This document shows positions 45,043 through 53,561 of a stretch of 64,000 bases of DNA, piece after piece. The notes below the pieces were generated by a model. It had not been told where the DNA came from. It saw only the letters and a list, made by a program, of their open reading frames with translations, and did no database searches. The position numbers were made by a program, and so were the translations under genes. Source of the stretch: Clostridium cavendishii DSM 21758 (GTDB lineage: Bacteria; Bacillota; Clostridia; Clostridiales; Clostridiaceae); NCBI RefSeq assembly GCF_900141845.1, contig NZ_FQZB01000006.1, forward strand, positions 284,273-348,272, read 5' to 3'. Positions within the stretch are counted from its first letter, which is position 1. Each line of letters opens with the position of its first letter.

Positions 45043-46179
45043 ATGTTAATTAAAAATTGTAATATTATATTCTTAAATTCAACTGAAAAAGGAAACGTTC
45101 TTATTGAAAATGGAAAAATCAAAGCTATAAACCCTACCGAAAATTACTCTGGTGAAATTATCGATGGCGAAGGATTATATCTTTCACCAGGATTTATAGA
45201 TGTCCACATTCATGGGGCTGGTGGCTATGATACTATGGATGGAACTTTTGAAGCAATAAATGAAATCTCAAAAACCATAGTAAAACATGGTACAACTTCA
45301 TTTACTCCTACAACTATGACTGTTGCAGCTAGTGATATAAGACAATCTATGTCAGTAATTGCAAAAGCAAAAAACGAAGGTACTGATGGTGCTAATGTTC
45401 TAGGAGCTCATCTTGAAGGACCATTCATAAGTCCTAAGGCTATAGGTGCTCAAAATCCAAACTTCTTAATGGCTCCATCTATTGAAAACTTTAATGAAAT
45501 AGTTGGTGAATTTGAAGATTATGTAGTTTCTATAACCCTAGCACCTGAAGTAGATGGTGCTAAAGAGCTTACCAAATATTTAAGTGAGAAAGGAATAGTT
45601 GTTTCTATGGGACACACTAAAGCTACTTACGAAGAAGCTAAGCAAGCTATCAAGTGTGGAGCATGTCATTCTACTCACCTATTTAATGCTATGACTCCTT
45701 TTGCACATAGAGAAGCTGGTGTAGTTGGTGCTATTTTTGATAGTGAAATAACTACTGAAACTATTTCAGATGGTATCCATATATCCTACCCATCTTTAAG
45801 AGTTGCTTACAAACAAAAAACTACTGATAAAGTACTACTTATAACAGATGCTATGATGGCTTGTGGTATGCCAGATGGTGATTATAGTTTAGGTGGTCAA
45901 GATGTTGTGGTAGCTAATGGTGCTGCAAGACTTAGAACAGGCTCTTTAGCTGGTTCAGTGTTAACCTTAGACAAAGCTATAAGAAATGTTTATAAAAATT
46001 CTGACTATCATATACATGAAGTAGTAAAAATGGCTACTTATAACGGTGCTAGACACTGTAAAATTGAAGATAAAAAAGGTCTTATCAAAGAAGGCTATGA
46101 TGCTGATTTAGTTTTATTTGATGAAGATATTAATGTAAAATACGTTATAGTTAATGGAAAATTAGTTCATAAAGCTTAA
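45043..46179 (+). CDS. nagA: N-acetylglucosamine-6-phosphate deacetylase
   Basis: About 378 residues of the amidohydrolase superfamily. The metal motifs are FIDVHIHGAGGYDTMDG (HxH, about residue 55), HLEGPFISPKAIGAQNP, MGHTKATYEEA, CHSTHLFNAMTPFAHRE and the catalytic Asp in LITDAMMACGMPDG. It removes the acetyl group from GlcNAc 6-phosphate. The start is the ATG at 45043, nine bases after AGGAGGTG. No nagB follows. In this window it may also supply GalNAc-6-phosphate deacetylation for the galactosamine operon at 52-59 kb, which lacks an agaA. Monocistronic with a terminator. Confidence 0.95.
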   Translation: MLIKNCNIIFLNSTEKGNVLIENGKIKAINPTENYSGEIIDGEGLYLSPGFIDVHIHGAGGYDTMDGTFEAINEISKTIVKHGTTSFTPTTMTVAASDIRQSMSVIAKAKNEGTDGANVLGAHLEGPFISPKAIGAQNPNFLMAPSIENFNEIVGEFEDYVVSITLAPEVDGAKELTKYLSEKGIVVSMGHTKATYEEAKQAIKCGACHSTHLFNAMTPFAHREAGVVGAIFDSEITTETISDGIHISYPSLRVAYKQKTTDKVLLITDAMMACGMPDGDYSLGGQDVVVANGAARLRTGSLAGSVLTLDKAIRNVYKNSDYHIHEVVKMATYNGARHCKIEDKKGLIKEGYDADLVLFDEDINVKYVIVNGKLVHKA

Positions 46180-46185
46180 TAACTT

Positions 46186-46218
46186 AGGCCAGTAGATAAC
46201 CTATCTACTGGCCTTTTT
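46186..46218 (+). terminator. Terminator of nagA
   Basis: Perfect stem AGGCCAGTAGATA / TATCTACTGGCCT with a 3-base loop and T run, directly after the nagA stop. Confidence 0.9.
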
Positions 46219-46223
46219 AACGA

Positions 46224-49200
46224 TTACTTACCTTTATTTCTTAAGTATTCTAGAGAATGTAACGAATGTCTTATAAGATGCATTATTATATCTTCTGTCT
46301 CATTATCTCCTATAAATCTATTGCAATACATATGAGTCAAACTAAACAAAATATTTGTTTTAGAATTCCATAGTCCTTCTCTTTTATCTACTTCTTTTAA
46401 CTTTTCCCTATATTTATTCAAAGCCTCTTTTCTTATTTCAAATAGATTATGTATAAGTTCTCCATCTTCTATACTTCTTAAGCTCCTCCATTCATCTGCC
46501 GAGTTCGAAATATCCATCAAAAGTTTTCTATCCTTTTTAAATATTCCTCTATGTTTATCTTTATCAAATGTACTTTCAAACAATAATTTTTGATTTTCAT
46601 AAGATAATCCTAATTCCTCTAATATATTTATAATATTTGAAACCGCTATATACTTAGAATCTAATTGTATTTGACCACTTCTTTTTAAATTTATTAAATT
46701 AAGAACTAATAAACTATCTGCATGGAAAATATCCTCTGCAAGTTCTATAAGTTCTTCTCCTCCATACCTTTCTGTTTCTCTATAATAAGTATCGAATACT
46801 ACTTTTTTAAGAAGACCTTCTTCCCTTAAATGTTTAAACCAATTATTAATAATGTATATTGTTTTTCTATCAATTTTTTTACACTTTAATCTTAATCTTA
46901 TATGTTTTTCTGGATCTGAATATCTTATAAAAAACAATTTTTCTATAATTCCATATTCCTTTAAATAATTATAAAAATCTAATAATTCGAATCCCAAAAA
47001 TTCTTCTACCCTATTAGAATTTCCATATAACTTTATATATATCCATTCATCCCCTAAAAGCATTTGTCTTTTTTCACTTTGTGTCTCTAATTTACTCTGA
47101 TTTTTTGAATAGTCATAGTTTGTACTAAATATATCTATCTCTTTTTTCTCTTTAATATAGTTTTCTTTATTTAAAACTAACGGTATTACAAATTCTGAAA
47201 AATATCCTCCATCTAAGCCTTTTAATAAAAGGTTGTCAATTCCATCCTCAACTTCATTTAAAACTATCTCTTTATCACCTTTTGATTTTAGTATTTTAAA
47301 TAATTCATTAACATGAAGAAAGTTATCTAAATTTAATAACAATCTATTATCTCCCTCAGTTTGATATACATATTTAGGAATACTATAATCCTTTCTAAGA
47401 ATCTCAAACTTCTTTCTAAAATCTTCAAACTTACTTTTTTTATCTAACTTTAAAGAAATCATTGAAAATTTCCACGTTGCAGGAATAAGCACTGTCCTTT
47501 TGTAAACTATCCTAGGTATATAACTAAAAAACTCAAGCCCATTTCTATAAATTTTTTCAAAAGTCTCTATTGTATTATCTTGTGAAATCTCTCTAAGAAA
47601 TCTAAATATATTACTTCCTGCTAATATATTTAACATATGACTAGAAGTAGTTATAATTCTTTTATTAAGGCTTTTGCTTTTTATATAAAATCTTTGATTA
47701 TAGCTATCTATTCCTATATATAAATCACTTATCTCTATTTTTTTCTTTTCACCACTATAATTGTCAGCTATAGCTATTTCATATTCTCTTGAGTTCCAAT
47801 TCAATGTTACATTAGAGACACGTCCTTCTTGAGGTAATTCAACTATTTCTGCTAATAGATACCTATCACCATATATTTCATTCTCTACTTTATTTATTTC
47901 ATTCATTTTTTCATATATATCATTTGGAAGTATATCTATAAACCTTCCAAATGTCCTGCCAGCCCCTGTAATTCCTGGATTAGGACCTATATACATCTTA
48001 AAATCACCATCATCTAAAGCTTGTGCGTTTTTAGCTGTCAAAAATACATACATATCCATCGACTTAGGCATTTTATCAAAAGTTATGTTTTCTAAATTTT
48101 CTCCTCCCATTATTTCTAAATCTTCTTCGCATAATATAATTTGAGCATCCTTTTTAAAAATACATTCTTCTACCTTTCTAACCATGTATGAGTTGAACTG
48201 CTTTTGTTCCTTAGTTAGCTCTCTAAAATTTAATTCCTTTCTACTATAAGGTGTAGTATATCCTGCAGGTGCTCCCAAACCTTTATCCTCATCTAATAAT
48301 TCTATAACAGAAACTTCTCTATTCATTCCATAAAATTCTATAAATTCTTTTCTATAATCTTCTATATGCTGTGCTTCTCCAGTTTTCTTTGCTATTTTTA
48401 TTAAAAATTCAATAACATCTATAACTTCTTCCTCTATTTCATTGCTTAAAACTATTTTATTCTTATTTATATTTAAATCAACTTGGATGTAATTACTACT
48501 TTCATAAATATCTTTCATTCTTTTTACTAATTCTTTATATTTGTCTACCCCATCTCCTATTGATAAATCATTATACTCATCTATCAATTGTTTAACTTTA
48601 CATAATTTTATATATATATCTTTAGCCTCATCTATATTCTTTATTACGTCTATTAGATAATTAAATATATCACTATTTATAAGAGGCGTTCTTATATTCG
48701 TTATAATATATTCATTTTCTAAAAGTTGATACATAAATTCTTTTATTACGCTATCAGGTACTCCTGGATTTTTCTTAATCATTTTCTTTAAAATTTCATT
48801 AAACCTTCTAGGTTCTTTTAATTCTTTCATTATTAGTTTAACTGCAGGTGTCAATCTTATTGATGCATTTAAACTACTATTCTCTACATCATTATTTATT
48901 TGTCCATAATTACTTATATACGGAATATCTAATCTATTCCCATTATTAATTACAATAGGATTAGCCTTAATCATCAATTTATTTAAAATCTTTTCATCTT
49001 CTTCTAATATTCTCATTACTCCATAAAGCCATTCCATATCAGGTCTAGCCCTTTTTTTGTGCAACTTTATATCATTTATTGTTAGTTCAGTACTTTGTCC
49101 AAATTCTCCAATAGTTACTCCTGAGAAAAGCCCATAAGGAGTAGTTCTTGATGACATCCTTATAATATATTTTAATATAGAACTTAACACTTGATCCTTT

Positions 49201-49439
49201 TTATTCATATCCTTTTCATTATTCATTCTATCTATCGCTTGATCTAATGATGAACTAGATATGAGAATTGCTTCCTTAATCTCTGGAATATTAACTTTAG
49301 AAATTAACTTGTATTTAATTTCATCTATTGAAAGTTCATTATCAAAAATTTCTTTATAATTTTCAAAAGATAATATAGCACTCCTCATCATAAAAAATCC
49401 TAAAGTTTTATAATAGCTTTTAGTTTCTAAACAACTCAT
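46224..49439 (-). CDS. Class I lanthipeptide dehydratase (LanB)
   Basis: A 1071-residue full-length LanB. It uses glutamyl-tRNA to dehydrate Ser/Thr of a precursor peptide to dehydroalanine/dehydrobutyrine. The N-terminal glutamylation domain begins FMMRSAILSFENYKEIF and includes YIIRMSSRTTPYGLFSGVTI, AGRTFGRFIDILP and NVTLNWNSREYEIAI. The C-terminal elimination (SpaB_C) domain, from about residue 800, has EWIYIKLYGNSNRVEEFL, FFIRYSDPEKHIRLRLK and TYYRETERYGG. The gene follows lanC by 82 bases on the minus strand. Both face away from the precursor gene. The full length suggests it is functional; a split thiopeptide-type dehydratase would be shorter. Confidence 0.93.
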   Translation of the reverse strand: MSCLETKSYYKTLGFFMMRSAILSFENYKEIFDNELSIDEIKYKLISKVNIPEIKEAILISSSSLDQAIDRMNNEKDMNKKDQVLSSILKYIIRMSSRTTPYGLFSGVTIGEFGQSTELTINDIKLHKKRARPDMEWLYGVMRILEEDEKILNKLMIKANPIVINNGNRLDIPYISNYGQINNDVENSSLNASIRLTPAVKLIMKELKEPRRFNEILKKMIKKNPGVPDSVIKEFMYQLLENEYIITNIRTPLINSDIFNYLIDVIKNIDEAKDIYIKLCKVKQLIDEYNDLSIGDGVDKYKELVKRMKDIYESSNYIQVDLNINKNKIVLSNEIEEEVIDVIEFLIKIAKKTGEAQHIEDYRKEFIEFYGMNREVSVIELLDEDKGLGAPAGYTTPYSRKELNFRELTKEQKQFNSYMVRKVEECIFKKDAQIILCEEDLEIMGGENLENITFDKMPKSMDMYVFLTAKNAQALDDGDFKMYIGPNPGITGAGRTFGRFIDILPNDIYEKMNEINKVENEIYGDRYLLAEIVELPQEGRVSNVTLNWNSREYEIAIADNYSGEKKKIEISDLYIGIDSYNQRFYIKSKSLNKRIITTSSHMLNILAGSNIFRFLREISQDNTIETFEKIYRNGLEFFSYIPRIVYKRTVLIPATWKFSMISLKLDKKSKFEDFRKKFEILRKDYSIPKYVYQTEGDNRLLLNLDNFLHVNELFKILKSKGDKEIVLNEVEDGIDNLLLKGLDGGYFSEFVIPLVLNKENYIKEKKEIDIFSTNYDYSKNQSKLETQSEKRQMLLGDEWIYIKLYGNSNRVEEFLGFELLDFYNYLKEYGIIEKLFFIRYSDPEKHIRLRLKCKKIDRKTIYIINNWFKHLREEGLLKKVVFDTYYRETERYGGEELIELAEDIFHADSLLVLNLINLKRSGQIQLDSKYIAVSNIINILEELGLSYENQKLLFESTFDKDKHRGIFKKDRKLLMDISNSADEWRSLRSIEDGELIHNLFEIRKEALNKYREKLKEVDKREGLWNSKTNILFSLTHMYCNRFIGDNETEDIIMHLIRHSLHSLEYLRNKGK

Positions 49440-49521
49440 TTTACACCACCCATATAACCATATTACTTTTCATTTTAAATTTTATGCTTTATTTTGCAAT
49501 CGTATCTTAAATTAATATATC

Positions 49522-50886
49522 TTAATTTATCATAAAAATTCTCATCCAATTTGTTTTAATAGGTTTAATAAAGGATAACAATATTAATGCGATACCAACA
49601 ACTCCATCTAATAATCCCATACTATTTCTTTTCACTAATTCTAAATTGCCATTAATAGCGTCTTTTAAATCTATATCATAAAATCCTAAAAGAGATTCTT
49701 CATCAAAAAATCCCAAAAGTTTCTCAAGTATTTTTTCCCTACCAACATCAAATTTTATATTTCCAGTATCCATATACATAGCTTGTACAACTGCTAACAA
49801 TCCCGCATACCCATGACAAAAAGTTGGTGAATTGAATCCCCACTCTTTTTCATTCATCTTACACAAACATTCTATTGCATTGATAGATATCTCCATTCCC
49901 TCTTCGTCCCCTACTACGCTACTAGATATATACATAGCTCTAGCTATTCCAGGTGTTCCATAGCACCAACTAGCTCTATTTGTTTTCTTTTGTCTTACTT
50001 CACCATCAATATATTCTTCAAAGCTTAATATTCCTGGCCAATATGTATCACCATTTTCATCCCTATATCTGAATCTCTTTAAATCATATAATATCTTACT
50101 AATACTTTCTTTCTGCCCACTAACTTCAATTCCTTCTTTTAGGGCTAAGGCTAGTATAGTCAATGGTCCTGTAATTCCATGAGCTAAACCTAAGTTAAAA
50201 TTCCCTCGTTTATAATATTTTTTATCTGCATCTAATATTTGATTTTCAGAAGACACATACCAACCTGGAACTTTATGCCCATGTACTTCTATATCATCTG
50301 ATAATTTAACAATATATTTTAAAATTTTTTCAATGCATATTCTAATGTAATCCTCATTTTTGAACAAAAGTAAATATCCAGTTACTCCAGCCAATCCTAC
50401 TATAGTATCATAATCAGTAACTTTTACATTTTCTAAAGTAGATATATTATTTTCTATTTCATTTTGTACCAACTCAACAATCAATTCATTTAAACTATCA
50501 ATAAATTTTTTATAATTTAATGTTTTTTCATATAAAAAATATACTCCAAACCCAACACCTACAATTCCTGAAAAAAGTGAGGAATTTAAAGAAGATGTAC
50601 TATATAATTCTTCACGTATTTTCACCATATAATTATAATGTATTTCATCTAATAATTTTTTATCTTTTATAATCTCAAAACATTCAGCTAGTACCACACA
50701 AACGTTAGAATATATGTGCATTGAAGAATATTGATTTTCTATTACTTCTTTTGTAATGTCATCTAAATTATCAGGATTTTTAATAACTTTAATTATTTTT
50801 GAAATAGCTTCAATTATTTTCTTATTATTATTTTTAAATATTAGATTTTCCTCACAATGAAAATTTATATCAATATTATTTCTCAT
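49522..50886 (-). CDS. Lanthionine synthetase C family cyclase (LanC)
   Basis: About 454 residues of the LanC alpha-toroid. Zinc ligands are Cys in ASWCYGTPGIARAM (about residue 307) and Cys-His in TFCHGYAGLL (about 355); the conserved GLAHGITGPL (about 236) supplies the catalytic His. The signature RRGNFNLGLAHG-like stretch and GLLDGVVGIALIL at the C-terminus are also typical. LanC adds Cys thiols to dehydrated residues, forming (methyl)lanthionine rings. The start is the ATG at 50886, five bases after AGAGG; an upstream GTG is inside that element. First gene of the lanCB unit and divergent from the precursor gene. Confidence 0.93.
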   Translation of the reverse strand: MRNNIDINFHCEENLIFKNNNKKIIEAISKIIKVIKNPDNLDDITKEVIENQYSSMHIYSNVCVVLAECFEIIKDKKLLDEIHYNYMVKIREELYSTSSLNSSLFSGIVGVGFGVYFLYEKTLNYKKFIDSLNELIVELVQNEIENNISTLENVKVTDYDTIVGLAGVTGYLLLFKNEDYIRICIEKILKYIVKLSDDIEVHGHKVPGWYVSSENQILDADKKYYKRGNFNLGLAHGITGPLTILALALKEGIEVSGQKESISKILYDLKRFRYRDENGDTYWPGILSFEEYIDGEVRQKKTNRASWCYGTPGIARAMYISSSVVGDEEGMEISINAIECLCKMNEKEWGFNSPTFCHGYAGLLAVVQAMYMDTGNIKFDVGREKILEKLLGFFDEESLLGFYDIDLKDAINGNLELVKRNSMGLLDGVVGIALILLSFIKPIKTNWMRIFMIN

Positions 50887-51231
50887 ATTCACCTCTGCAT
50901 ATAATCTAATTAATTTAAATTAATTATTCTATATTTATAATACTTTAATCCATCCCAACTATCCAAAACTTAATTTTTTTATAATATTAAAATTATATTT
51001 ACAAAATATCATTTGTTTACATATAGAAAATTTATCATTTAGTTTTACCTATGTCAAATATTAGTGATATTTAAAGTATTTTGGATTAAAATGAAGTATT
51101 TTATATTTAAAACTCATTTTTTGTAAATTTTAAAACTTTTTTGACATATTCTGAACTATACTTATTAAGCAAAATATGTTAATATTTAATTGTAAGAATA
51201 TTAAAAATATTCCGAAAAAGGAGGGGGAACA
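50887..51231. other. Divergent control region of the lanthipeptide locus
   Basis: 345 very AT-rich bases between lanC and the precursor gene. They hold two direct AAGTATTTT repeats at 51074-51082 and 51094-51102 (20 bases apart, about two helical turns) upstream of the predicted precursor promoter. No other gene is seen. Confidence 0.5.
51141..51168 (+). promoter_or_regulatory. Predicted promoter of the lanthipeptide precursor
   Basis: A perfect -35 TTGACA (51141-51146) and an AT-rich -10 candidate TATTAA (51163-51168), 16 bases apart. About 60 bases of leader precede the AGGAGGGGG ribosome-binding site. Confidence 0.5.
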
Positions 51232-51351
51232 ATGTCAAAAAATAACGATTTCAATCTAGATTTGCAAAAAGTCAAAGTTGATAAAACAAAGAAGAATTCT
51301 GAACGTATCGGAACAGCTTCATTTATCACTGTTTGTAGTATCTGTAAATAA
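51232..51351 (+). CDS. Class I lanthipeptide precursor peptide (LanA)
   Basis: A 39-residue peptide, too short for most gene callers. The ATG follows AGGAGGGGG. The leader (residues 1-25) contains DFNLDL at residues 6-11, the FNLD box recognised by LanB/LanC enzymes in nisin-type precursors. It ends in Ser-Glu-Arg before Ile, like the Arg-Ile cleavage sites of nisin and epidermin. The core would be IGTASFITVCSICK (residues 26-39), with Thr28, Ser30, Thr33 and Ser36 as dehydration sites and Cys35 and Cys38 as ring formers, so up to two rings. At 14 residues it is unusually short. A terminator follows. Identification rests on leader motif, Cys/Ser/Thr core and the adjacent lanC and lanB. Confidence 0.88.
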   Translation: MSKNNDFNLDLQKVKVDKTKKNSERIGTASFITVCSICK

Positions 51352-51373
51352 TTTCTTTTTTAACACTGAACAT

Positions 51374-51413
51374 AGAAAGTGAAGATTCTATTAAATTGGA
51401 CTTCACTTTTTTG
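51374..51413 (+). terminator. Terminator after the lanthipeptide precursor
   Basis: Stem AAAGTGAAG / CTTCACTTT with a T run, 25 bases after the precursor stop. It probably sets a high ratio of precursor transcript to the acetyltransferase transcript downstream. Confidence 0.8.
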
Positions 51414-51441
51414 TTATTAATGATATATCTTAGGAGATAAT

Positions 51442-51975
51442 ATGAAAAAATTTTTAAGCCATAATAATGAAATAATATTACGAAAAGCTTGTGCTGAGGA
51501 TGCTATAAACTTAAACAATTTTTTTAAAAGTGTAAGTTTAGAAACTAGTCATTTTGGTTTAGAACCAGATGAAGTTACTTTCACTAATAAACAACAAGAG
51601 CTTATAATAAATAAATTTTCGCAAGCTGATAATGCACTTTTACTTATAGCAACTTTAAATAATAAAATTATAGGAGCTTTATCATTTGGAGTTGGTCCTT
51701 CAAAAAAATTTCAACACGTTGGTGAATTTGGAGTAGATGTGTTAAAAGATTATTGGAATCTTGGAGTAGCAACAGAACTCATAAAACTTTTAATAAATTG
51801 GGCAAAAGAAAACAAATCTATATACAAGTTAAATTTAAGAGTAAGATCGGATAATGAAAATGCACTACATTTATATAAGAAATTAGGTTTTAAAGAAGAA
51901 GGTATTCTAAAAAATGAAATGATGTGCAACGGGGTACTATATGACTTAATTAATATGAGATTAATGGTAAACTAA
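51442..51975 (+). CDS. GNAT family N-acetyltransferase
   Basis: A 177-residue acetyl-CoA-dependent acetyltransferase. The GNAT fold is visible from ILRKACAEDAINLNNFF to the end; the acetyl-CoA pyrophosphate loop is in DYWNLGVATELIKLL (about residue 115). The next helix-strand reads NENALHLYKKLGFKEEGILK. It lies in the same direction as the lanthipeptide precursor, 30 bases after its terminator. It could acetylate the N-terminus of the mature peptide, as PaeN does in paenibacillin biosynthesis, or confer self-protection. It may equally be an unrelated RimJ/PaiA-type enzyme. An AGGAGATAAT element precedes the ATG. Confidence 0.85.
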   Translation: MKKFLSHNNEIILRKACAEDAINLNNFFKSVSLETSHFGLEPDEVTFTNKQQELIINKFSQADNALLLIATLNNKIIGALSFGVGPSKKFQHVGEFGVDVLKDYWNLGVATELIKLLINWAKENKSIYKLNLRVRSDNENALHLYKKLGFKEEGILKNEMMCNGVLYDLINMRLMVN

Positions 51976-52035
51976 ACTTTTTTGATTATTCATATTATTT
52001 AGTAAATTTCCTCATATCTCATATTATCCTTAAAC

Positions 52036-52071
52036 AGAATATGCTTAATATTTAATAATTAAGCATATTCT
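52036..52071. terminator. Bidirectional hairpin between GNAT and kbaZ
   Basis: Perfect stem AGAATATGCTTAA / TTAAGCATATTCT with a 10-base loop, between the convergent genes. Confidence 0.65.
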
Positions 52072-52102
52072 TAATAGCAAAATTTTTATACTAAAATAAT
52101 CT

Positions 52103-53410
52103 TCACCTTAAAGCATAAAGATAATCATCTATATAGTCACCTATCCTATCTTTTATTAACTCTTTAGGTTTATTCTGAATTAAACCTTCCCTAATTTTTT
52201 TATATTGCATAGGCATATATTGATCTATTATAGTTAACGGAATTTCCACACTTTCTAAATTTTCAATAAGTATATTCATAGCCTTATTAACAGCTTCTGT
52301 TGGCATATAATATCTACATCTATCCGAATAACTATATCTCATTGCATATTTTATATCTTCAGCATCACCATGATAATGTTGCTTCCAATGAGTTGGTTCT
52401 TCTACCATAGATGTTTCTAATACATTTATAAAGTTTGATAACTTGATATCTGCTCTATATTTAAAAATTTCGTTTTCTATATGATTTAAAGCAAATAAAG
52501 CTTCTCTTAAACCATAAGTAAGCGCAGGTCCAACTTTTAAAATCGCTATTCCATCCTCTACCATTTCCTTAAGTTTAGTCTTAGTTTGATAATCAGTAGA
52601 ATGTCCTTCGAATACAATTCCCTTTACGCCTCTTAATGAATTTACCAATTTTTCAGCCTTTTCTCTATTATATTCATGGACGCTTTCATCACCAAACTCA
52701 ACCCCTGGTTGAACAACTACTCCTATTACCCTATTCCAAACTTCATCTATTCCTTTATCTTTAAACTCAGCCTTATAAACTTTAACAGTTTCCAAAAAGT
52801 CTTCTGGCTTAGTAACTTGTATTCCTTCCTCTTCATCTTGAATACCACCAGGTATAGGAACTTCACTTCCAACTATATATACAGGTGCTACTGCCATGCT
52901 GTTTCTTTCTTTTAATGCTTTAAAACTTTCCTCAGCAGTTTTACAAAGTTCTGCACCTCTTCTCGCGATAACTTCTGTAGCTAACTTTTTACTTCTATCA
53001 TCATCTGCTAAATACATGCTTGTATCTAAATGTATCTTAGTAAAACCAGCCATAACATATTCTTTCACAAGTTCATGAGATTTTGCCATAGCTTCCTTTT
53101 CTGTTTCTTTAGACCAGGTTAAAGGTCCTAAATGATCTCCACCAAGTATTATCTTATCCTTATCAAAATTTATCTTGTCAGCAATATCATATACAAAATT
53201 CTTAAAATCAATAGGTTTCATGCCAGTATACCCACCATATTGATTAACTTGATTTGCTGTAGCTTCTATAAGTACATACTCATTAGTATTTTTAGCTCTT
53301 TCCATAGCAGCTTCTATAACATATTCATTAGCGCTACAAGCTGAATATATTCCCTTATGAATACCATTGTTTTGAGCTTCTACAATATCTAATAAATAAT
53401 TTCTTTGCAT
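52103..53410 (-). CDS. kbaZ: D-tagatose-1,6-bisphosphate aldolase, non-catalytic subunit (KbaZ/GatZ family)
   Basis: A 435-residue protein of the GatZ/KbaZ family. Family stretches are GIYSACSANEYVIEAAMERA near the N-terminus, ILGGDHLGPLTWSKETEKE, HLDTSMYLADDD, VIGVVVQPGVEFGDESVHEY and FEGHSTDYQT. It is needed for full activity and stability of the KbaY aldolase. It is last in the galactosamine operon, 150 bases after kbaY. It is not itself known to be a kinase; no tagatose-6-phosphate kinase is in the operon. AGGAGGA precedes the ATG. Confidence 0.93.
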   Translation of the reverse strand: MQRNYLLDIVEAQNNGIHKGIYSACSANEYVIEAAMERAKNTNEYVLIEATANQVNQYGGYTGMKPIDFKNFVYDIADKINFDKDKIILGGDHLGPLTWSKETEKEAMAKSHELVKEYVMAGFTKIHLDTSMYLADDDRSKKLATEVIARRGAELCKTAEESFKALKERNSMAVAPVYIVGSEVPIPGGIQDEEEGIQVTKPEDFLETVKVYKAEFKDKGIDEVWNRVIGVVVQPGVEFGDESVHEYNREKAEKLVNSLRGVKGIVFEGHSTDYQTKTKLKEMVEDGIAILKVGPALTYGLREALFALNHIENEIFKYRADIKLSNFINVLETSMVEEPTHWKQHYHGDAEDIKYAMRYSYSDRCRYYMPTEAVNKAMNILIENLESVEIPLTIIDQYMPMQYKKIREGLIQNKPKELIKDRIGDYIDDYLYALR

Positions 53411-53561
53411 ATCTAAAATCCTCCTAACCTTTACATCATAACTTCTTATAAAGGTAATTTTTCTTATTAGTTTTTAAAATCCTTACTTTGAGAAAAACCT
53501 TATATATTAAATAATGGATAAACCAAAACTTAGTCTATCCATTATCTTATAAAGTCAATTA

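Noticed and set aside
52103..53410. KbaZ-type protein as the missing tagatose-6-phosphate kinase
   Set aside because: Family members act as the non-catalytic aldolase subunit; no kinase nucleotide-binding motif is visible.
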